NCBI RefSeq assembly: GCF_000719265.1
Contig: NZ_JOFL01000016.1
Coordinates: 310,001-374,000 of the forward strand
Reading direction: 5' to 3'
DNA: 64,000 nt
DNA from: Streptomyces roseoverticillatus
GTDB lineage: Bacteria; Actinomycetota; Actinomycetes; Streptomycetales; Streptomycetaceae
The notes under the pieces are model-generated. The model worked only from the letters and a program-made list of their open reading frames with translations, made no database searches and was not told the DNA's origin. Every line of letters begins with the position of its first letter. Position 1 is the stretch's first letter. The position numbers and the translations under genes are program-made. Positions 25,396 to 32,224 of the stretch are shown here, piece by piece.

Positions 25396-25855
25396 GGGTT
25401 TCCTCCTTGTGCGGGTGCATGTGCGGGTACGTGTGCGTGTGCGTGGGCATGTGCGTGTGCCCGGGGCGTGCCGCCGCCGTGGCTGCGACGGCGACGGCGA
25501 ACAGTTCTTCGTGGGAGATGCTGACGTCGACGGCCTCGATGCCGGCGTCGGCGGCCCAGCGGTGCGCGGGTCCGGTGAGCCGGACGCAGGGCCACTCGCC
25601 GGGGCTCTTGAGGATCTCGATGGACTGCCAGGGAAGCGGCCGGCCGGGGACGTGGAGCAGCTTGAACACCGCTTCCTTCGCCGCGAGGCGGCCGGCGACT
25701 CCGTGGAGGTCCCAGCCGGTGGGGAACCGGCTCAGGGCGATCTCCGCGGGGGTGAGCATGCGGTGCAGCCGGGCGTCGTCGCCGGCGTCCGTCATGGCCT
25801 GCACCCGGGTCAGGGGGACGAGGTCCACGCCGACCCGGATCGCGGTCCCGCTCAC
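25367..25855 (-). CDS. 4'-phosphopantetheinyl transferase (AcpS-like) with a His-rich tail
   Basis: A 162-residue AcpS-type transferase. Seen: RVGVDLVPLTRV at the N-terminus (Mg-binding Asp), then GRLAAKEAVFKLL (W/A-x-x-KEA motif) and the late VDVSISHEELFAVAVA. It would turn the apo-ACP of this operon into holo-ACP. The last ~30 residues form an odd tail of alternating His, Thr, Pro and Met (HTHMPTHTHTYPHMHPH), coded by a GT/GTGCG-rich microsatellite-like stretch. The GTG start overlaps the ligase stop (GTGA), and its 3' end overlaps the ACP start by 29 bases. Confidence 0.88.
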   Translation of the reverse strand: MSGTAIRVGVDLVPLTRVQAMTDAGDDARLHRMLTPAEIALSRFPTGWDLHGVAGRLAAKEAVFKLLHVPGRPLPWQSIEILKSPGEWPCVRLTGPAHRWAADAGIEAVDVSISHEELFAVAVAATAAARPGHTHMPTHTHTYPHMHPHKEETHAQHHLVQP

Positions 25856-26685
25856 GCGGCGGCGGCGTTGACGGCGGCGCGGGCCTCCTGCAGGTCGCCG
25901 CCGAACCGGTCGCCCAGGACCGCCAGCCACCGTTCGAGGCCGAAGGCGACACACCCGGTGAAGGCGTGCTCGCCGGTGCCGTCGACGGTGATGGCGCACC
26001 GTTCGCCGAAGAAGTTGCGGTGGGTGTTGACGGAGGCGATGGCCAGTCCGTCGGCCTGGAACTCGTACTTGACGGGGCTGAGCCGCTGGAGGAGGGCCCG
26101 GCCGCTGTCCCGTTCGAAGAACGGGTCGGAGGCCGGCTCCTTCTGCAGCTCCAGGCCGAGTTCCTTGGCGAACCGCTCGATCCGGTCGGTGAAGCGGGCG
26201 ATGACGTCCTGGGTGTGCTCGAAACTTCCGATGGCCACGATCTCGCGCATCTGGAAGCTGAGCAGCCGCCTCAGCCCTTCGTACTTCTGCTCGTTGCGGA
26301 AACACCGGTTGATGAGGGTGATGGTGGTGTCGGGGGCCACCGACTGCTGCTCGAAGTAGAGGTAGGCGCCGTAGCAGCTGGAGTGCGGCAGCCCGAGGAA
26401 CGGGGGGTCGACGTCGCGGCTGGCGAAGGCGCCTCCCACCGGGGCCGGCGGGGCTCCGGTGACGTCCAGCGGGCCGCCGACGAACTGCAGGTGCGGGAAG
26501 TTGGCGTAGACGTCGAACTTCTCCAGGTCGCGCAGCGGGTAGACGGGCGGCGGCATGATCTCCCGCGCGCCGGCCCCGGCGGCCCAGCCGGTGATGGTGC
26601 GGTCCAGGTCGCGCAGCAGGTCGGTCTGGTCGGGGCCGAGGATGGTGAGCGCACCGTCCTGGGCCGTCGAGAGCGTCGCGGTCAC
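25852..26685 (-). CDS. amino acid:[carrier protein] ligase (class II seryl-tRNA synthetase-like)
   Basis: A 277-residue truncated homologue of class II seryl-tRNA synthetases without the tRNA-binding arm, matching the amino acid:carrier-protein ligases described in Bradyrhizobium. Seen: the motif-2-like INRCFRNEQKYEGLRR and LLSFQMREIVAIGS, ASVNTHRNFFGER, and motif 3 GCVAFGLERW. Cys104, Glu148 and Cys245 have spacing (44 and 97) close to the Zn ligands of the characterised ligases, so a zinc site selecting a small amino acid is likely. It would activate an amino acid with ATP and attach it to holo-ACP. The GTG overlaps the oxygenase stop. Confidence 0.85.
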   Translation of the reverse strand: MTATLSTAQDGALTILGPDQTDLLRDLDRTITGWAAGAGAREIMPPPVYPLRDLEKFDVYANFPHLQFVGGPLDVTGAPPAPVGGAFASRDVDPPFLGLPHSSCYGAYLYFEQQSVAPDTTITLINRCFRNEQKYEGLRRLLSFQMREIVAIGSFEHTQDVIARFTDRIERFAKELGLELQKEPASDPFFERDSGRALLQRLSPVKYEFQADGLAIASVNTHRNFFGERCAITVDGTGEHAFTGCVAFGLERWLAVLGDRFGGDLQEARAAVNAAAA

Positions 26686-27602
26686 GCCTGCCCCCGTCCT
26701 ACGGGCGTCTTGGCGAAGCCGAGGTCCCGGTCGGGCAGGATCCCGGTCTTGACGAGGTAGTTGAGCGGCTTGCGGAAGACCTGCTGCTGGAACTCCGCGC
26801 TGCGCGGGGAGGCCAGCAGGCGCCGCCGGACGGCGAACGGTTCGGGAATGCCGGCGTCCCGGTAGACGTGCGGGTTGAACAGGGACTCGAAGCTGTAGTT
26901 CAGGTAGCGCCTGATGTACGCCCGGACCCGGTCGAGCTCCTCCTCCGAGGCGTTCGCCGTCAGGTCCTTGAAGAGCAGGGAGACCAGTTCGCGGCCGAAG
27001 GCGATGTGCCGGGACTCGTCCTGGTGGTGAATCCGGTTGACCGCCCGGATGGTGTCGTGGAGCCGTTCGTCGGCCGCCATCGTGCTGTTGAAGTGGTCGA
27101 CCAGTTCCTCGAAGAGGAGGATGCGGAGGAACACCAGGAAGCTGGCGGCCTCGTCGGACCACGCCTCCCCTTCCCCGGCCGGCTCCAGCTGGCGGTAGAT
27201 CTTGTTGCCGTACCGCAGGCAGAATTCGGCGAAGAACCACATGTGCTCGTTCTCCTCACCGATGAAGTGGTGGAAGAACTCGGACGGTATCTCGAAGCCC
27301 CGCGTGTGAATGCGCCTGGTCACTTCGACAATGAGCTCGCGAATGCCGTCCACATTCAGGCTGTAGAAGTTGATGCTCTCGAACCGGGACAGCCGGTGCA
27401 GCTGTTCCTCGCTCAGTTCGGAGGCGATCTCGGTGCCAAAGGTGGTTGTGAGCTCGGGGCTCATCCACCACCGGTGTTCCGGCAGGGAATCCGGCCAGTC
27501 GAACATCCGGTAAGGGTTGTAGTAGTCCTCGACCGACTTGCGGTTGAGGCGCTCCAGGATCTCCTGGAATCGATCGTCCTTGCTGATCAGCTCGCTGATC
27601 AT
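26682..27602 (-). CDS. AurF-like diiron oxygenase
   Basis: A 306-residue all-helical diiron protein of the AurF (p-aminobenzoate N-oxygenase) family. Likely ligands: E117-x-x-H120 in EENEH, E165 or E166 in FEEL, and H192-x3-E196-x2-H199 in HHQDESRH, with a further Glu near 75. The spacing of the last triad equals AurF's. Members oxidise amines to hydroxylamines, nitroso or nitro groups; some do C-hydroxylation. ATG 27602 follows a near-ideal AGGAGG. It leads an operon with an amino acid:carrier-protein ligase and an ACP, so an ACP-bound amino acid is a plausible substrate. Confidence 0.88.
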   Translation of the reverse strand: MISELISKDDRFQEILERLNRKSVEDYYNPYRMFDWPDSLPEHRWWMSPELTTTFGTEIASELSEEQLHRLSRFESINFYSLNVDGIRELIVEVTRRIHTRGFEIPSEFFHHFIGEENEHMWFFAEFCLRYGNKIYRQLEPAGEGEAWSDEAASFLVFLRILLFEELVDHFNSTMAADERLHDTIRAVNRIHHQDESRHIAFGRELVSLLFKDLTANASEEELDRVRAYIRRYLNYSFESLFNPHVYRDAGIPEPFAVRRRLLASPRSAEFQQQVFRKPLNYLVKTGILPDRDLGFAKTPVGRGQA

Positions 27603-28029
27603 CCTACCTCCTGCATCCGAGGGGGGTCACTCCGGGGGCGACTGGACGGACAGGACGGCTCAGAGTCCGGACACAAAGGAAGTACTGCTCTCATCGAATT
27701 CGGCCGGCATTCGCCCGCCGGTTTTTCGATGCCCGTTTGCGACAGCGACGTTTCCATGCACCGCCCCGGCAGTCCAATAAAGTTGATCTATGGATGCATA
27801 GACGTTCGCTAACACCGCAGGTCAAACGGCCCCCGCACCACCTTTCAAGTGGCGCGGATCACAAACCGGATGGCCCGCCTTTTATTTGACGCCCCGTCGG
27901 GCGAGCGGCCCGTCGGCGGACGAAGTGCCTGCTGAGGCGTTGACCGGGCTTCGCCTTACGTTGCTACACTCGCGAAGCACCCGGAAAGTAAACTTTCGTA
28001 ATGGGAATAACCCTGGCGGGAGGTCGCAC
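27603..28029. promoter_or_regulatory. 427-bp divergent promoter region with two candidate operators
   Basis: No gene is seen. The region is less GC-rich than its surroundings. A 6-4-6 palindrome TCTATGGATGCATAGA lies at 27787-27802 and a 6-2-6 palindrome GAAAGTAAACTTTC at 27984-27997, 33 bases before the LysR GTG. LysR-type regulators usually bind dyads in such shared regions, with a distal recognition site and a promoter-proximal activation site. Exact -35/-10 boxes could not be fixed. Confidence 0.6.
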
Positions 28030-28995
28030 GTGCGGGGAGACCAGGAGCCTTTACTCAGCCTCTCCGGTCTATTGCGCCGCCTGGAGTACTTCGTCGTCGT
28101 GGCCGACGAACTCCATCTGGGAAGAGCGGCACAGCGCTGCGGGGTGAGCCAGCCCACCCTCTCGCATCAGCTGAAGGTGCTGGAAAAGGAACTGGGGGCC
28201 CAGCTGCTGAGCCGCGACAGCCGCCGGATGTCGCTGACCCCGCCGGGCCGGGCCCTGCAGGAGGAGGCGCCGCAGCTACTGCAGCGCACGTACTCGATCA
28301 AGGCCCGGATCAGGGAGGCGGCCGCGGGGCCCGGCCGGCCGGTGCGGGTCGCCTTCAGCCGCTCCGGACACGCCCTGCGCCAGCGGGAGATGGTCGCGGA
28401 GTTCCGGGCGCGCGACGCCCTCCCGGTCTCCGTGGAGTCCGGCTGGTCGGCACGGAACATCGAGCAAGTGCGCGCCGGGCGGGTCGACTTCGCGTTCGTC
28501 AGACCGCCCATCGAGGCGGACGATTTGCGGATGGCCGTCGTGGGAGAGGTGGAGCTGGTCGAACTCCTCCCGGGCGAGGGCGCGTCCGGCCGTACGGAGG
28601 AGGACCGGGCCGCCGGCGACCTCCCGCTCATTATGTGGCCGCGCTCGCTCGCCCCAGGGCTCCACGACAAGATCCTCACCATCGTCGGGCAGGAGCGGTC
28701 TCCGCGGGGGCTGCCCCCGTACGTCGCGTGGGAGGAGCCCGACTACATCAACGTGGCGGCGGCCGTGGCCTCCGGCGCGGGCATGTCGTACATGGACCGC
28801 GACATCGCCGAATGGATGAGCCTCAGCCTGGACCTGCGCATGCGCCCGCTGGGTGCGCCCGGGCCGCGGACGGACGTCGCCGTGGTCTGGCGCGAGGACC
28901 AGGACCCCGGCCTGGCGTCACGGTTCGTCGCGGCGTGCTGCGGGGTCGGCCAACCCGGCGGCACGGAAGCGGAATGCGGCTGTCTGGTGCAGTAG
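28030..28995 (+). CDS. LysR-family regulator with a TTA codon
   Basis: A 321-residue LysR-type regulator. The N-terminal winged helix (LLRRLEYFVVVADELHLGRAAQRCGVSQPTLSHQLKVLEKELGA region, residues about 15-60) is followed by the two-lobed effector domain (VRVAFSRSGHALRQ to the C-terminus). The tail ends in ECGCLVQ. GTG 28030 has GGGAGG six bases upstream. Codon 8 (28051-28053) is TTA, the rare Leu codon read by bldA tRNA in Streptomyces, so expression probably needs bldA. It is divergent from the diiron/ligase operon and is its likely activator. Confidence 0.9.
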   Translation: MRGDQEPLLSLSGLLRRLEYFVVVADELHLGRAAQRCGVSQPTLSHQLKVLEKELGAQLLSRDSRRMSLTPPGRALQEEAPQLLQRTYSIKARIREAAAGPGRPVRVAFSRSGHALRQREMVAEFRARDALPVSVESGWSARNIEQVRAGRVDFAFVRPPIEADDLRMAVVGEVELVELLPGEGASGRTEEDRAAGDLPLIMWPRSLAPGLHDKILTIVGQERSPRGLPPYVAWEEPDYINVAAAVASGAGMSYMDRDIAEWMSLSLDLRMRPLGAPGPRTDVAVVWREDQDPGLASRFVAACCGVGQPGGTEAECGCLVQ

Positions 28996-29078
28996 CCCGC
29001 TTCTGACGCAGTAGCCCGCTCGTCCGTGCAGCAGCCCGCCACACCCCGGCCCGGAACCCGACTCGAAGGGGAACTTGT

Positions 29079-29357
29079 ATGAACTGCTACGACTGCTACG
29101 CCTCGGAGGGCGCCGACACCGCCGCGGTCGCCGTGTGCCACGGCTGCAACTCCGGCCTGTGCCCCGGCCACCTCCGCATCACCCGCCCGGTGGTCCACCG
29201 GGTGAACGGCACGGGCGTCTCCCACAGCCCCGCCCCGGCCCGGCAAGTGCTGTGCGCCACCTGCCACGCCGCTGCCCAGGGCGTCACCCTGCCCGCCCCG
29301 TCGGCGGAGCGAGCGGACCGGGCGGACCGGGCCGCGAAGCGCAGCCCCGTCACCTGA
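29079..29357 (+). CDS. DUF2180 family small Cys-rich protein
   Basis: A 92-residue protein with Cys pairs CYDC, CHGC and CATC and several His, which would fold around zinc. It matches the DUF2180 family found beside secretion or regulatory genes in Streptomyces. ATG 29079 has GAAGGGGA upstream. The last eight bases overlap the 3' end of the convergent export ABC gene. Function unknown. The LysR gene ends 83 bases upstream; the gap holds three ~20-bp repeats of GCAGTAGCCCGC type, the first covering the LysR stop. Confidence 0.78.
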   Translation: MNCYDCYASEGADTAAVAVCHGCNSGLCPGHLRITRPVVHRVNGTGVSHSPAPARQVLCATCHAAAQGVTLPAPSAERADRADRAAKRSPVT

Positions 29358-32223
29358 GCTGGCGGCGGACCAGGTCGTGGAAGAGCCCGCCCGTGCCGGC
29401 GAGCAACGCGGCGGGCGGGCCCTGCTGGACGACCCGCCCCTCCGCCATGACGATCACCCGGTCGGCGTCCATGACCGTGGACAGCCGGTGGGCGATCACG
29501 ATGCGGGTGGCGCGCAGGGCGCGGGTGGACTCGATGACCACGCGCTGGGCCTCGTTGTCCAGCGCGCTGGTGGCCTCGTCCAGGAAGAGGACGCGCGGCT
29601 TGCGGACGAGGGCCTGGGCGATCATCAGCCGCTGGCGCTGGCCGCCGGAGACGGTGCCTCCGCCGTCCGACAGCATGGTGTGCATGCCCATGGGCATGGC
29701 CTTGATGTCCTCGGCGAGGCCCGCCATGGCGGCGGCCTCCCACGCCTCCTCCAGGGTGAAGGTCCCGGCGCCGCAGATGCAGTCGAGGATCGAGCCGGAG
29801 AACGGCTGGGCGTTCTGCAGGACGACGCCGCACTGGTGGCGGACGGCCGCCTGGTCGAGCGCCGCGAGGTCCTGCCCGTCGTAGAGCACGCTGCCGGAGG
29901 CCGGCTTGTCGAAGCCGATGAGCAGGCGCAGCAGGGTCGACTTGCCGCAGCCGCTGGCCCCGACGACCGCGACGAACTCCCCCGGCCGCACGGCGAACGA
30001 CACGTCGTCCAGGACGAGCGGCCCGTCGTCGGCGTACCGGTAGGACAGGCCCACGGCCTCGACGGCGCCGCTGAGTTCGCCCGGCTGGACGTCGGAGCCG
30101 CGCACCTCCGGGGCGGCCTCCAGGACCGGCTTGATCTGTTCGAACATCGGCTGCACGGCGGCGGCCGAGAGGAGCGCGCCGGTGAGCTGGGTGACGGAGG
30201 ACAGCAGCATCGTCACGGCGGTGCTGAAGGTGAGGAAGTCCCCGGCGGACATGCTGCCCCGGGCGGGCCCGGCCAGCAGCATGAACATCACGAGCGTGCA
30301 CAGCGGCAGGGCGACGGCGTTGAGCACGGTGACGACGTTCTTGATGCGGCCGATGCGCTGCTGCAGCTCGCGCGTGCGGGCGAACTCCCGGGCCCAGGCG
30401 GCGTAGGCGAAGCTCTCGGCCGCCGCCACGCGCAGCTTGGGCAGCCCGCGCAGGGTCTGGAAGGCCTGGTTGTCGAGCTTGTTGCCGAGCCTGACGAGCT
30501 GCCGCTGGTAGCGCAGCTGCCACAGGCCGAGGCCCAGGAAGGCCGCGGCGATGCCGAGCAGCAGGGCGAGCGCGGCCATGGCGAGCGGCACGCTGTAGAC
30601 GAGCAGCAGGGCCAGGTTCACCGTGCCGACGGTGCCCGCCTGCAGCACGACGGGCGCGGTGCCGGACAGGACGCGGCGGATCGCGCTGACGCCCATGGCC
30701 GCGCCCGCCAGTTCGCCCGTGGAGCGGCCGGTGAAGAACTTCGCCGGCAGCCGCAGCAGCCGGTCCCACACCGCGGGCTGCAGGGTGGCCTCGATGCGGC
30801 CCTCCATGCGCAGGATCGCGATGTTCTGCAGCAGCACGAAGACGGCGGAGACGATGCTCGTGGCCACGAGCGCCACGGCCGTCTGCACGATGAGGCCGCT
30901 CTCGGCCTCGGGCACGTACCGGCCGAGCACCTTGCCGGTGGCGACGGGCACGAGCGCGCCCAGGGCGACCGTGACGAGCCCGCCCAGGGCGAGGCCGCGC
31001 AGTTCCTGGCCGGTGCCGCGCAGGGTGAAGCGCAGGAGGGGCAGCAGGCGCGGCTTCCCGGGGGGCAGAGGGCGGTAGAGCATGACGGCGCGCGGTTCGT
31101 ACGCGTCCTCGCTGTCCTTGCCGAGTCGCTCGCGCCTGCCGGTGGCGGGGTCGACGGCCTCGTACCGCCCGCGCCGCCACAGGAGCGCGACGGGTGCCCC
31201 GTCCTCCGCGCGCCGGCCGACCAGGGGGCCGCTGTTGTCGCGCCACCAGCGGCCGCTGAGCCCGACGGTGCGGGTGCGGATGCGCGAGGCGAGCGCGATG
31301 CGTTCGACGGGGTCCGTCCGGGCGTCGGCCGCGCCCGCTCCGGCCGGCTCGGTCAGGGCGATGCGGGCCTCGTCGGCGACCAGGCGGCACGCGGCGAACG
31401 TCGCGTCGTCGTCCCGCGCGCCGCGGCGCGGTGACCGGCCGGAGCGGCCGATGGAGGCCAGGAGCGCCTGGTCCGCGCGGGTGCGGGCGGCCTCGCCGGC
31501 CTCGATGCCGGCGGCCGTGCGGTCCTCGTGGGCGCGCTCGGCCTGCTCGATCCAGCGGTCGAGGGCGTACAGCAGCCGGTACTGCTGGTCGACCATGCCC
31601 TGCCACATCGCCGGGTCGACGAGCAGGCTCCCGGCCGTGCAGCCTTCGTAGGGGGCGCCGTACTGCACGCTGCCGGGGGTGATCTGCATCCACAGGACGT
31701 CCTCGTCGGCGCCGCCCGGGCCCTGGGCCGCGCGGTTCTCCAAGGGCGCCTGGTAGAGGACGCGCAGTCCGCGGCCGATGCCGAGGGCGAAGGCGTTCTC
31801 CAGGGGGCCGAGCGTCCCGCCGGGAGCGCCGTCCTGCCACGCTTCGCCGTTCTGCCAGGGGTCGCCGTACTGCCAGGAGTCGCCGTGCCAGGCGCCCGCG
31901 TGCTCCTGCCGGTGCAGCTCGTGGAGGTCGATGCGGCGCAGTGCGCAGCCCTGCAGGGGCCGGCCGAGCAGGGTGTGCTCGGGGCCGTCGGCCGGGCCCA
32001 GGAGCAGCGTGCCCGGGGCCAGCCGGCCCAGGAAGTGCCAGTGCCCGGCGCGGGCGGCGTCGACGGCGAACAGGTCCAGTTCGCCGTCCACGACGAGCCA
32101 CAGGACGAGCGGGCCCTCCAGGTCCAGGCTGCGCAGGCCCGTGCAGTCGACGGGCGTGCCGAGCGCGCCGAGGGCCGCCACGACCGGGTCGGTGACGGTG
32201 GAAACGGGGTACGGGGTGGTCAC
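29350..32223 (-). CDS. NHLM-type peptide export ABC transporter, second subunit (ATPase/permease)
   Basis: A 957-residue fusion matching the NHLM bacteriocin-system ABC2 type. The first ~400 residues are a cytoplasmic, partly cyclic-nucleotide-domain-like region, including a tandem six-residue repeat with WQ in each unit (about 114-131). Next comes a six-helix transmembrane domain (about 405-680). The C-terminal ATPase has Walker A VGASGCGKST, signature VSGGQRQRL and Walker B RVLFLDEATSALD. It pairs with the C39-containing ABC protein encoded one base upstream. The substrate is expected to be the double-glycine peptide encoded at 35.4-35.6 kb. Confidence 0.9.
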   Translation of the reverse strand: MTTPYPVSTVTDPVVAALGALGTPVDCTGLRSLDLEGPLVLWLVVDGELDLFAVDAARAGHWHFLGRLAPGTLLLGPADGPEHTLLGRPLQGCALRRIDLHELHRQEHAGAWHGDSWQYGDPWQNGEAWQDGAPGGTLGPLENAFALGIGRGLRVLYQAPLENRAAQGPGGADEDVLWMQITPGSVQYGAPYEGCTAGSLLVDPAMWQGMVDQQYRLLYALDRWIEQAERAHEDRTAAGIEAGEAARTRADQALLASIGRSGRSPRRGARDDDATFAACRLVADEARIALTEPAGAGAADARTDPVERIALASRIRTRTVGLSGRWWRDNSGPLVGRRAEDGAPVALLWRRGRYEAVDPATGRRERLGKDSEDAYEPRAVMLYRPLPPGKPRLLPLLRFTLRGTGQELRGLALGGLVTVALGALVPVATGKVLGRYVPEAESGLIVQTAVALVATSIVSAVFVLLQNIAILRMEGRIEATLQPAVWDRLLRLPAKFFTGRSTGELAGAAMGVSAIRRVLSGTAPVVLQAGTVGTVNLALLLVYSVPLAMAALALLLGIAAAFLGLGLWQLRYQRQLVRLGNKLDNQAFQTLRGLPKLRVAAAESFAYAAWAREFARTRELQQRIGRIKNVVTVLNAVALPLCTLVMFMLLAGPARGSMSAGDFLTFSTAVTMLLSSVTQLTGALLSAAAVQPMFEQIKPVLEAAPEVRGSDVQPGELSGAVEAVGLSYRYADDGPLVLDDVSFAVRPGEFVAVVGASGCGKSTLLRLLIGFDKPASGSVLYDGQDLAALDQAAVRHQCGVVLQNAQPFSGSILDCICGAGTFTLEEAWEAAAMAGLAEDIKAMPMGMHTMLSDGGGTVSGGQRQRLMIAQALVRKPRVLFLDEATSALDNEAQRVVIESTRALRATRIVIAHRLSTVMDADRVIVMAEGRVVQQGPPAALLAGTGGLFHDLVRRQLR

Positions 32224-32224
32224 G

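Noticed and set aside
29008..29040. Repeated GCAGTAGCCCGC units after the LysR gene as a regulatory element
   Set aside because: Only three short copies next to the stop codon, without symmetry or a promoter; probably slippage.
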